This document shows, in pieces, positions 50,078 through 59,077 of a stretch of DNA of 64,000 nucleotides. The stretch is from NCBI GenBank assembly GCA_012842685.1, contig DUSI01000049.1, positions 141,691 to 205,690 on the forward strand. Reading direction: 5' to 3'. A program made the position numbers and the translations under genes. Within the stretch, counting starts at the first letter, position 1. The number at the start of each line of letters is the position of its first letter. This DNA comes from Candidatus Fermentithermobacillaceae bacterium (GTDB lineage Bacteria; Bacillota; Sulfobacillia; Fermentithermobacillales; Fermentithermobacillaceae). The notes under the pieces were generated by a model. That model was given only the letters and a program-made list of their open reading frames with translations. It was not told where the DNA came from and made no database searches.

Positions 50078-51337
50078 TCAACTCGCCGGCACCGCATCCA
50101 GCGCCTGGCGGAAGTCCCTCTCTATGTCCTCATAATCTTCGATGCCCACGGACACCCGCACCAGCCCGTCTCCGACGCCGCAGGCTTCCCTCTCCTCCCT
50201 GGGGACAGCCCTGTGGGACGTCTTCCCTGGGTGGGACACCGTGGTCGACACGCCCGCCAGGCTCGGGACCAGCTCCACCATACGCAGAGAGTCTATGAAG
50301 GCGCGGGCGGATTCCAGCGAACCGCCTTTCAGTTCGAAACTCAACATGCCCCCGTATCCGCCGTCCAGGTATTTCCCGGCCAGTTCGTGATAGCGGGATG
50401 ATTCGAGCCCCGGGTAATGGACCACCCCGACCTTCGGGTGTGCAGCCAGGAACCTGGCAAGTCTGAGGGCGTTCTCCGAGCACTTCCGCACCCTGAGTTC
50501 AACGGTCCTGAGGCCCCTCACGGTGAGCCAGGCGTCGAAAGGCGACGGGGTCGGACCGTACAGAGATGCCAGGGCCCTCGCTCTGGCCGCCGGGTACCCT
50601 CCCTCGCCTCCGGAACGGCCGGACGAACTCTCCCCTTCGCGAGTGCCTGAAGCGCAGGGGCCGAACACGGCCACTCCTCCGGTAACGTCGCTGTGCCCGT
50701 TCAGGTACTTGGTCGTGCTGTTTATGGAGATGTCCGCCCCGTGCTCGAGAGGCCTGCACAGGACCGGAGAAGCGAAAGTGTTGTCTACAACGAGCAATGC
50801 GCCCGCGCTGTGGGCGATCTCCGCGAGGGCGGATATATCCGCGACCTCCATGAGAGGGTTGGAAATAGTCTCGCAGTAGACCAGGCGCGTGTTCGGACGG
50901 ATGGCCAAACGGACTTCTCCGAGGTCATTGGTATCCACAAAGGTAGTCTCGACACCCCGTTTGGGGAGTTCGTCCTTGAAGAACGTGACGGTGCCGCCGT
51001 AGAGCACCCTTCCGGCCACTACGTGGTCGCCCGCCTTGACCAAGCTCAGGACCGAACACGCGATGGCAGCCATGCCCGACGCGAAAGCTACCGCCTCAGA
51101 ACCACACTCGAGGCTGCATACCGCCTCTTCCAAGAGGTCTATCCCAGGGTTCCGCTGCCTCGAGTAAACATAACCCGGCACCCTTCCCTCGTACACCTCG
51201 TCGATCTGGTCGAGATAATCGAAGGAAAACACCGAAGACGCGTAAACCGGCGGGACCTTGGGCACGGTAACCGACTTGGGAGGTTTCCCCCCGGCATGTA
51301 CCGCCCGCGTACCGACAGAAGGTCTCTTTTCGTTCAA
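50078..51337 (-). CDS. Cys/Met metabolism PLP-dependent enzyme (cystathionine gamma-synthase/lyase-like)
   Basis: FASGMAAI, VDNTFASPVLCRPLEHGADISINSTTKYLNGHSDVTGG, SIGIED-like SVGIEDYEDIERD. Confidence 0.92.
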   Translation of the reverse strand: MNEKRPSVGTRAVHAGGKPPKSVTVPKVPPVYASSVFSFDYLDQIDEVYEGRVPGYVYSRQRNPGIDLLEEAVCSLECGSEAVAFASGMAAIACSVLSLVKAGDHVVAGRVLYGGTVTFFKDELPKRGVETTFVDTNDLGEVRLAIRPNTRLVYCETISNPLMEVADISALAEIAHSAGALLVVDNTFASPVLCRPLEHGADISINSTTKYLNGHSDVTGGVAVFGPCASGTREGESSSGRSGGEGGYPAARARALASLYGPTPSPFDAWLTVRGLRTVELRVRKCSENALRLARFLAAHPKVGVVHYPGLESSRYHELAGKYLDGGYGGMLSFELKGGSLESARAFIDSLRMVELVPSLAGVSTTVSHPGKTSHRAVPREEREACGVGDGLVRVSVGIEDYEDIERDFRQALDAVPAS

Positions 51338-51373
51338 ACCGGCACCTGCTTTCTTACCTGAAAGTCACAATAA

Positions 51374-51418
51374 CTCCGGCAGGGGTCCGGCCGAGAGGCC
51401 GGCGCCACCTCTCCGGAG
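51374..51418 (-). terminator. GC-rich nested hairpin downstream of cysteine synthase gene
   Basis: Outer CTCCGG/CCGGAG, inner CCGGCC-GAGA-GGCCGG, followed on minus strand by TTATTGTGACTTT. Confidence 0.4.
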
Positions 51419-51430
51419 GAGCAGGCTAGG

Positions 51431-52366
51431 CTAGCACATGCTGAACAGAGCGGTGCTGAGGTACTTCTCGCCGCCGTCCGGGAGGACCGTGACTACCCGC
51501 TTTCCGGGTCCGAGCTCCTTGGCGACCTTGAGCGCCGCGAACACATTCGTCCCGCTGGATATGCCGCAGAAAATGCCTTCATCCCTGGCCATACGTCGGG
51601 CCGTCTGGACTGCCTCGGAATCAGTCACCAAGATCGCCCTGTCGATAACGCTCTTGTCGAGGATATCGGGCAGAATACCGTCGCCGATGCCCTCCTGCAC
51701 GTGGAAGCCGACCGGGATATCCATGAGGAGAGAAGCCTTGTCCGGTTCGGCGGCAACGACCAGCACGTTGCCCAGGGCTTCTTTCAGGCACCGCCCCGTC
51801 CCGGTCACAGTCCCTCCCGTTCCGATCCCCGCCACAAACGCATCGAGCCTGCCCCCGGTCTGCTCCAGGATCTCTTTAGCGGTAGTACACTCATGGGCGG
51901 AACAGTTGTTGGGGTTTTCGAACTGGCGGGCCCTGTACGCGCCCGGCGTCGACTCGGCGAAATCTATGGACGCTTTTACGCAGATCTCCAGCGTCTCCTT
52001 AATATCCTTTCCGAGGGGCGTAAGGCGCACTTCCGCACCGTAAGCCTCAAGCACCTTGCGCCTTTCGACGCTCATCGACTCGGGCATGAAAACAACCACG
52101 CGGTATCCCTTTACCGCGCCTATCATGGCCAGAGCTATCCCCTGGTTTCCGCTGCTTGCTTCGACGATGGTCCCTCCGGGCCTAAGTTCCCCCGAAGCCT
52201 CGGCTTCCTGGATCATCCGTAGCGCGGGCCTCGCCTTTATGCTCCCGCTGGGGTTCAGAGATTCAACCTTGACCAGCACTTCAGCAGAATCCGGACCCGG
52301 CAGTCTGTTGAGCCTTACCATGGGGGTATTGCCGATAACTTCTAGTATTGAGCTATGGATCGCCAC
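51431..52366 (-). CDS. cysteine synthase family PLP enzyme
   Basis: VIGNTPMVRLNRL, NPSGSIKARPAL, SSGNQGIALAMI, GIGTGGTVTGTGR, GISSGTNVFAAL; GTG 52366 with SD GGAGGTG. Confidence 0.9.
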   Translation of the reverse strand: MAIHSSILEVIGNTPMVRLNRLPGPDSAEVLVKVESLNPSGSIKARPALRMIQEAEASGELRPGGTIVEASSGNQGIALAMIGAVKGYRVVVFMPESMSVERRKVLEAYGAEVRLTPLGKDIKETLEICVKASIDFAESTPGAYRARQFENPNNCSAHECTTAKEILEQTGGRLDAFVAGIGTGGTVTGTGRCLKEALGNVLVVAAEPDKASLLMDIPVGFHVQEGIGDGILPDILDKSVIDRAILVTDSEAVQTARRMARDEGIFCGISSGTNVFAALKVAKELGPGKRVVTVLPDGGEKYLSTALFSMC

Positions 52367-52489
52367 CCGGTCTACACCTCCTAGACTCCTGTTTTCGACA
52401 TTCGTCCAGGGTTTCCTCCGCGCGGCTCGCCGCGTCGAAAGCGCGCCTTCCGTGCTCCGCGCGGACAAGAGACCGGGTGTCCGGACCTC

Positions 52490-53659
52490 TCACTCGTATC
52501 TCAGACAGTAGATGGGATCGAGATTGGCAGCCTTGGACGCTGGATACAGCCCGAAGAACATACCTACGCCTACCGAAAACCCTACGGCCATGAGCACGGC
52601 GGAAGGCGACGTCCACGCCGCCCAGCCGCCCAAGCGGGCGAGGATCCCGGTGGTAAGGGTGCCCAGCACCACACCGATGGACCCACCGATACCGCTCAGG
52701 ATTGAAGCCTCTATGAGGAACTGGATCATGATATCCCTTTTCTTGGCGCCGATAGCCTTGCGCAGGCCGATCTCCCTCGTCCTCTCGGTGACCGAGACCA
52801 GCATGATGTTCATTATGCCTATCCCGCCCACCAGGAGCGAGATGCCCGCTATGGAAGCCAGGAGTACTGTGAACGTGCGGGTTACCGTCGACACGATGTC
52901 CATGAGCTGCTTCTGGCTGCTGACATTCACCGTATCCGACCTGCGGAACTTGGAGTTGAACGCCCTCTCGATAAGCGCTACCGCCTCGTCGGCCTGGGAT
53001 ATATCTCCCACCTGGACGTAGAGCGCGCTCACGTACCGTGTCCCGGACATCCTCTGGAGCGTGCTCACGGGGACCAAGACCACGTTGTCGGCATCGGTGC
53101 CCAAAGACTCCCCTTTCTCGGCCATCACTCCGACCACCGTAAACGGCTGCCCGCTCACGGTGAGGGTTTCGCCTATGGGGTCCCTGCCCTCGAACACTTC
53201 TTCCACGACGGTTTTCCCGACAACGGCCACTTTGCGGCGGCCCGATACGTCAGACGGGAGAAGAAAGCGCCCGTGTTCGACAGGATGGGCCCTGAGCTCA
53301 GGGAAATCTTCGGTGACGCCCATGAGCTGCACCGTCCGGGAACTAGACCGGTAGGTCACTTCCGAGTTTACCTGGATGACGGGCATCGCCCGCACGATGG
53401 TCTGGACGCGGTCGAGGATATACTGGGCGTCCTCGGCCTCCAGGCGGAAGCCGGAGCGGCCGGTGACGAGTATCAGGTTGCTGCCCAGAGAGTCGATCTC
53501 GTCGGAAATGGTCTTGTGGGCACTCTGCCCTGCGGACACGAGCGCTATGACGGCGGCAATGCCGATGATTATCCCGAGCATGGTGAGGACGGTGCGCATC
53601 CTGTTGGCCGCCAAAGCCCTGAGCGCAACCTTAAAGCTCTCACCCAGTACCAACCCCAA
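52490..53659 (-). CDS. ABC transporter permease, MacB/FtsX family
   Basis: ALRALAANRMRTVLTMLGIIIGIAAVIALVS, GGIGIMNIMLVSVTERTREIGLRKAIGAKKRDI. Confidence 0.93.
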   Translation of the reverse strand: MGLVLGESFKVALRALAANRMRTVLTMLGIIIGIAAVIALVSAGQSAHKTISDEIDSLGSNLILVTGRSGFRLEAEDAQYILDRVQTIVRAMPVIQVNSEVTYRSSSRTVQLMGVTEDFPELRAHPVEHGRFLLPSDVSGRRKVAVVGKTVVEEVFEGRDPIGETLTVSGQPFTVVGVMAEKGESLGTDADNVVLVPVSTLQRMSGTRYVSALYVQVGDISQADEAVALIERAFNSKFRRSDTVNVSSQKQLMDIVSTVTRTFTVLLASIAGISLLVGGIGIMNIMLVSVTERTREIGLRKAIGAKKRDIMIQFLIEASILSGIGGSIGVVLGTLTTGILARLGGWAAWTSPSAVLMAVGFSVGVGMFFGLYPASKAANLDPIYCLRYE

Positions 53660-53695
53660 ACACCTCCCGGAGCCGGCCTCATACCCGTTTTCTGC

Positions 53696-55372
53696 TCATC
53701 TAGGACCAAACATCCTGAACCCACGCAGGTTCACGGAGTAGTCGGTGAGGCCGCTCACCACTATCTCGTCCCCTTCTTCGAGCCCCGAGGCGATCTCCGC
53801 GTAGAGATCGTTCTGGACTCCTACCTTGACTCGCGTCTTCACCGCGCGGCCGTCTTCCAGCTTGGTTACGTAGGCCTGGTTGTTCTCCCAGAAAACAGCT
53901 TCCACGGGGACGACCAGCACGTCTTCCTTGCTGGATACGGATATCGTCGCCTTGGCCGACATCCCCAGCCTCACTTCTTCCGCCTCTATCTCGATGGTGA
54001 CGTCGTAGTTCGTTATTCCTTGCTGGACTTTTCCTTCGTGGGCGATCCTGGAGACCACGCCCTCAAACACCTTCCCCGGGAGGGCGTCGATTTCGACCGC
54101 TGCCCTCTGGCCGATCGCGATGGCAGCCACATCCAGCTCGTCCACCGGGATGACCACGGTAAGCGGCGATACGGATACCACTTCGGCCACAACTTCGCTG
54201 GCGCTCACCTCGTCGCCGGGCTCCACCGAGAGGCTTATGACTTTCCCGTCGATGGGGCTGGTAACCACCAGCTTGCCGGCGGCGTTTTCCCTATCCTTGA
54301 CGTTTAGCCTCGCCTGTTCCACGCGGAGGTGCTGTTCCTCTATTTGTCTCTCGCAGCTCTCGAGAGACTGCTTCGCGCTTTCGTAGGCGTTCAGGGCTTG
54401 CTCGTAGGCTATTTCAAGGGATCCTTGCTCGATTATGAGGAGTACATCTCCCGCCTGGACTACGGCCCCCTCGGCGAGGCGGACTTCCTTCACCGTGCCG
54501 GCCACTTCCGCCTCGATATCCCGCCTGTCCTTCGGGACGACGGTCCCGGTCATGGAGACCTTTGACCCGTTCCTGAGGTGGCAATCTACCTGGACGCTCA
54601 TCCCCGCCCGGAGGTCCGGCCCAGGATTGTCGATCGACACTTTCACCGGAAATTCAATGCCTTTGGCTCCCTGGAGCCCTTCACTGCCTATGGACTCGAT
54701 CTTCCCATACACAGGCTTCATATCGCCGCCAGGCTGGATCGTCACGCTGTGCCCGACAGTCAGTTTCCTGAGGTCCGCCTGCCTCACTCTCGCGTCCACG
54801 CTGAAGGAGCTCGTATCGGCGACCGTAGCCAAGATCTGCCCGGCCCGGACGCTATCGCCTTCCTCAACGTAGAGGCGCCACAGATCGCCCGATATGGGCA
54901 CGCGGACGGTCAGCGCGTCAAGTTTCTCCTTGGCCGAGCGGAGGTCCAGCTCTGCCTGCCTGAGGGCCAGCTCGGCCTTGGCCCGGGTACCCGCGGGCCC
55001 GGTCATGTTGGCGAGAGCCTGCTCCGCAAGGGCAAGATCCAGCCTCGCCTGTTCTACCTGGGTAGTCAGAGTCTCGTTTTCGAGGATGAGGAGCGGGCTC
55101 CCCGCACGGACCAGATCTCCTTCTTTCACAAAGACCTTGGCTACCGTGCCTGAAACGCCCGGCCGGATATACCTCTTGTCTTTGGTCTGCACGGTGCCTT
55201 TGCCGGTCACGACCACATCAAGGTTTTTCCGCTCCACCACGGCGGTCACTGTGTTCTGGATCGCGTCGCGAAAGGCGGCTCGGGCCTGGCGAAATTCCCT
55301 GACCCGCAGGAGGACGTATCCTCCTCCTACGACCAGCGCTATAACCAAGAGCCACTTGACGAGTCTCCTCAT
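53696..55372 (-). CDS. efflux periplasmic-adaptor (HlyD/MacA-like) protein
   Basis: MRRLVKWLLVIALVVGGGYVLL, KVFVKEGDLVRAGSPLLILE, biotinyl-lipoyl-like segments; ATG 55372 with SD GGAGGT. Confidence 0.92.
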   Translation of the reverse strand: MRRLVKWLLVIALVVGGGYVLLRVREFRQARAAFRDAIQNTVTAVVERKNLDVVVTGKGTVQTKDKRYIRPGVSGTVAKVFVKEGDLVRAGSPLLILENETLTTQVEQARLDLALAEQALANMTGPAGTRAKAELALRQAELDLRSAKEKLDALTVRVPISGDLWRLYVEEGDSVRAGQILATVADTSSFSVDARVRQADLRKLTVGHSVTIQPGGDMKPVYGKIESIGSEGLQGAKGIEFPVKVSIDNPGPDLRAGMSVQVDCHLRNGSKVSMTGTVVPKDRRDIEAEVAGTVKEVRLAEGAVVQAGDVLLIIEQGSLEIAYEQALNAYESAKQSLESCERQIEEQHLRVEQARLNVKDRENAAGKLVVTSPIDGKVISLSVEPGDEVSASEVVAEVVSVSPLTVVIPVDELDVAAIAIGQRAAVEIDALPGKVFEGVVSRIAHEGKVQQGITNYDVTIEIEAEEVRLGMSAKATISVSSKEDVLVVPVEAVFWENNQAYVTKLEDGRAVKTRVKVGVQNDLYAEIASGLEEGDEIVVSGLTDYSVNLRGFRMFGPR

Positions 55373-55479
55373 GGTGTACCTCCTCCACAGCCGTAGCCAA
55401 GAGCCCTCTTGGGACCCAACTACCATTCTAGTACAACCTGGGCGGATCTATGGAACCGCGGGGGCGTGGAAAAGTCTGT

Positions 55480-56376
55480 TCAGGCCTCGAGTTTCATCTT
55501 CACGAACAAGTACGGCGCGCCGAGGCTCACCCACATTCCCGCCAGGCCGTAGCGGACGATGTCCCAAAAAGCCCCTTCTGGGAAGAGGGCCTTGAGCCCG
55601 TACCTTACGGCCACGAGCCCTGCCATGCCGAGAGCGAACTTCAAAGCCTGTTTCACTATGGGGGCTCGTTCTTTCCACTCGAACCTCTCCTCTGCTATGA
55701 GGTTCCCCAGGGGGAACCCCATGAGGAACCCAAGGACCATGTTGGTCGTGGGATCCTTGTAGAGCGCGGCAGCGAGCGCCGGCACGGCAATTATACCCGC
55801 AACCCTCAGCCAGCGCGGCGGGTGCGCGTGGGTCCAGCCTATGGCCAGGAGGTTGAAGGCCCTGAGGATGGCTATCCCTATGAAGATGCCGCCGATTATG
55901 TCGACGGGCCAGTGCACGTTCAGGTAGATGCGGGAGAGGGATATGAAGACGATGGCCACGACGGCCACGGTCCAGAAGGCCTTCTTTCTGACTTCCACGG
56001 CGGTCTGACCCCAGAAGACCGTGCTCCCCTGGGCGTGGCCGCTCGGGAAGGAGTAGCCCCCACCGGTCTCGGGGTGCATCACGCGGGCACATTCGGTCGG
56101 CACCGGCCGGGGAGTTCGAAAAGCCGCCTTGAAGACCGAGTTCACATAAACCGAGCCAAGGTATACCACGGCGATCCTGTAACCCGCCTTCTTGTTCCAG
56201 AGCCAGTACAGGGCCGGTAGGACAAGGATGAAGAACATCTCAGAACCCAAGTTCGTAATCCAGTACACCAGGGTGTCCAGCCACGGAGTGCTGAACCTCT
56301 GGAGAAAACAAGCCCACGAATCGGTCACCCGCTCCACCTCTCCCCGCGGCTTATTCCTCAGACAGGTCACTTCCAA
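55480..56376 (-). CDS. PAP2 superfamily phosphatase, membrane-bound
   Basis: KAAFRTPRPVP, YSFPSGHAQGST, SRIYLNVHWPVDIIGG motifs. Confidence 0.92.
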   Translation of the reverse strand: MEVTCLRNKPRGEVERVTDSWACFLQRFSTPWLDTLVYWITNLGSEMFFILVLPALYWLWNKKAGYRIAVVYLGSVYVNSVFKAAFRTPRPVPTECARVMHPETGGGYSFPSGHAQGSTVFWGQTAVEVRKKAFWTVAVVAIVFISLSRIYLNVHWPVDIIGGIFIGIAILRAFNLLAIGWTHAHPPRWLRVAGIIAVPALAAALYKDPTTNMVLGFLMGFPLGNLIAEERFEWKERAPIVKQALKFALGMAGLVAVRYGLKALFPEGAFWDIVRYGLAGMWVSLGAPYLFVKMKLEA

Positions 56377-56399
56377 AGTAGAGTATACTTTGACCGGAG

Positions 56400-57428
56400 G
56401 TGTTGGACATAGACCTGCCCCTTGAACTAAGAAGCGCCATCGAGAACCTGGTCGGCCCGTCCAAGAGGGTCATTGAAGCCGTGAGGGAGATGTCCGGCAG
56501 GTACAGGGCCGGCGAAGGGACGTGCCTCGAGTCCGAAACCGATACGTACGCTTACGCCGCGTACCGGATGCCTGCCACTTACGCGGCGATATACGCAGCC
56601 CTGGAGCAGGTGAGAAGCCTTCTTCCGCGCTGGAGCCCGCGGAGCCTGCTCGACGTCGGGGCGGGTCCCGGCACAGCCATGTGGGCCGCCCTCACCCTGT
56701 GGCCCGACATAACCAAAGTGGACCTGGTGGAACCCAACCAGCGCATGGTGAAGCTGGGCAAGCAGCTGGCCGCCCGGTCGCCCTACGAAGCGATAAGGAG
56801 GGCACGGTGGTTGAGGGCAGACGCCGAAAGCATCCCCCAGGGCCCGAAGTACGACCTGGTCGTCATGGCTTATGTAATGGGGGAGATGGACGAAAGGCGT
56901 CCCAAGGTGGTTGAGCGCCTCTGGGGACGTACAGGCGGACTCCTTGTGCTCGTAGAACCCGGTACCCCCGCAGGGTTCAGGCTGATAAGGGCCGACCGAG
57001 AGAGGCTCTTGGCCCTGGGGGCCAAGGTGGTCGCCCCTTGTCCCCACGGCGAGACGTGCCCGGTCGAGGAAAACGACTGGTGCCACTTCTCTCAGCGTAT
57101 CGCCCGGTCAAGCCTCCAGAGGAAAGTGAAGTCCGGAGAGCTCCCCTACGAAGACGAGAAGTTCTCTTACATCGTCGCTTCCCGAGAAGAGGTACCCAAA
57201 CCTGTCTCTGGCCGGATCATAAGGCACCCCCACATAAAACCCGGCCACATCATCTTCCAGGTATGCACCCCCAGGGGGATCGAACGAGTCGTGATCTCCA
57301 GGAAGGATAAGGACCTGTTCAGGCAGGCCCGGGACGCCAGGTGGGGCTCACTTCTTCCCGAGAAGGCTGGCCTAAGGCACGACCGCCAAGAAGGTCGTGG
57401 CGACGAAGGTCTGGATCCCGAGGAGTAG
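56400..57428 (+). CDS. Rsm22-family SAM-dependent methyltransferase-like protein
   Basis: ARMP-like YAAYRMPATYAAIYAALEQV, LLDVGAGPGTAMWAA, VEPGTPAGFRLI, CPHGETCPVEENDWCHFSQRIARSSLQRKVKSGELPYEDEKFSY. Confidence 0.85.
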   Translation: MLDIDLPLELRSAIENLVGPSKRVIEAVREMSGRYRAGEGTCLESETDTYAYAAYRMPATYAAIYAALEQVRSLLPRWSPRSLLDVGAGPGTAMWAALTLWPDITKVDLVEPNQRMVKLGKQLAARSPYEAIRRARWLRADAESIPQGPKYDLVVMAYVMGEMDERRPKVVERLWGRTGGLLVLVEPGTPAGFRLIRADRERLLALGAKVVAPCPHGETCPVEENDWCHFSQRIARSSLQRKVKSGELPYEDEKFSYIVASREEVPKPVSGRIIRHPHIKPGHIIFQVCTPRGIERVVISRKDKDLFRQARDARWGSLLPEKAGLRHDRQEGRGDEGLDPEE

Positions 57429-58934
57429 GACTATAAGGACGCAGTAAGGCAGGCATTTCCTGAGCACCTCGTCCTCCCTACCTGTGAGGCCCGAAGTGCT
57501 GGAACCGAGTAGGACTTTGGCGGGAGCGATTGAGGACGCCAGAGACGCCCCCGCGGTCTGGGAGCTGGCGATGAGGGTCTCGCTGAGACCGAGAGCCCTC
57601 GCCGTCTCGATCTGGAACGCACCGAAGAGTATGTTCGAATTAGTGTTGCTCCCCGTCATGAAGCAGCCGAGGACGCCTATGAAAGGCGAAACCACGGGGA
57701 AGAAAAGCGAGCCAGCCACACGGGCTACTCCGGCCGCCATTTCGCGGGTCATCCCCGTGTCGTTCATCACGAGAGCCATCATCACCATTGTGAGGACCCC
57801 AAGCGTAGTGGGCCACGATTGCCTCACGGTCTCCCTCCACGCCAGGCGGATCTTGCCTTCCCCAAGAAGCCCTTTCTTCTTGTACACGAAGTACCCAACC
57901 AGGCAAGCCAGGGCGATGAGGGGAGCCGGATGGGAAAAAAGTCCTATGGACGCGTAAGCCTTCTCGGCCTGGACAACATAGCCTTGCAAAGTGACCATCT
58001 CAGGGTAGTCGAACCCCAGCTTATACGGCTTGAAGAACTCCTTTACAGGACCTACCTGAGACATGAGGGTGAGGGCAAGCAGCGCGTAGTACGGAACTAG
58101 AGCCAGGTGGATGGAGATCCCCATGCCGCCTGCCTCCTGCCCGGCACCTCTCTCCGTCCTCCTGCATCTACGGTGCCTGGACGACATGGCGGCCACCAAG
58201 GCGACACCCGCAAGAGAACCCAGCAGGGCGGCGACCTGCGCGGAGCCCGATTTGGCCACCAGCCACTGCACGATGCCCATGGCAGCCCCCACGACGGCTA
58301 TCTTGAAGAACCCTTTCCTCACTCCCTCCCAGCCTTGGACGATATGGGCCACGGCCAGGCCGGTGAGTACGGTGGGGATTACAAACGTAAGGCCTACCCA
58401 GTTGCCGCTTATCTCCGGCGGTATCTTGGTCGACAAAGTGAGCGTGTAAAAGGACGAAGCCATGGATCCAAATGTTATGGCCCAGGCGTGTCCGACAAGG
58501 CTCGCCGCCGCCGCGGTAAGGGGCTCGAAACCGGCGGCGATCATGAGGGGCGCGCACACGGCAACCGGGACGCCATACCCGGCCACCGCCTGGATAACGC
58601 CGGACAAACACCATCCCACCAGGAGGGCGAGCATCAGGGAATCGCTTGACAGCGTGGTCATCCACCTGGATATCACGGGGACCAAACCCGTCTGGTGGAC
58701 CATTTGGTACATGAAGCCGGAGGTCCAGATGATGAGGACCACGAAGAGGGTAAGGCTGATCCCTTTGGCGCACGCAATCGCAAGCAGCTCTATTTGGCCT
58801 CCAAACCCAAGCCCGCCGACCAGCAAAGCCACGCCCAGAGCAGTCGCGCCGGCATCTTTGGCTTTCCACTTCAGCTTGAGCAAGGTATATAGAAGTACGA
58901 ACAAAGGCGAACCAGCCAGCAGCCAGCGGACCAT
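57372..58934 (-). CDS. lctP: L-lactate permease
   Basis: SLVGHAWAITFGSMASSFYTL, GSNTNSNILFGAFQ, SQTAGASLASSIAPAKVLLGSSTSGLTGREDEVLR; ATG 58934 with SD GGAGGG. Confidence 0.92.
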   Translation of the reverse strand: MVRWLLAGSPLFVLLYTLLKLKWKAKDAGATALGVALLVGGLGFGGQIELLAIACAKGISLTLFVVLIIWTSGFMYQMVHQTGLVPVISRWMTTLSSDSLMLALLVGWCLSGVIQAVAGYGVPVAVCAPLMIAAGFEPLTAAAASLVGHAWAITFGSMASSFYTLTLSTKIPPEISGNWVGLTFVIPTVLTGLAVAHIVQGWEGVRKGFFKIAVVGAAMGIVQWLVAKSGSAQVAALLGSLAGVALVAAMSSRHRRCRRTERGAGQEAGGMGISIHLALVPYYALLALTLMSQVGPVKEFFKPYKLGFDYPEMVTLQGYVVQAEKAYASIGLFSHPAPLIALACLVGYFVYKKKGLLGEGKIRLAWRETVRQSWPTTLGVLTMVMMALVMNDTGMTREMAAGVARVAGSLFFPVVSPFIGVLGCFMTGSNTNSNILFGAFQIETARALGLSETLIASSQTAGASLASSIAPAKVLLGSSTSGLTGREDEVLRKCLPYCVLIVLLLGIQTFVATTFLAVVP

Positions 58935-59077
58935 CGAACGACCCTCCGTAAGCAAAGTAACGCGCTTTTCCTGACTGAGATTCCCCTGCAGGGGCTCCCG
59001 TTCCTCCATGACATCTATAGCCGCTTTTTGGAGCAGACTAATCGCGGCATCGAGAACCCAAAAAGGAGTGAAGGACT

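Noticed and set aside
51338-51430. Possible SAM/T-box-type riboswitch ahead of the PLP enzyme gene
   Set aside because: No SAM-I or T-box conserved motifs; better explained as the terminator of the cysteine synthase gene upstream on the minus strand.
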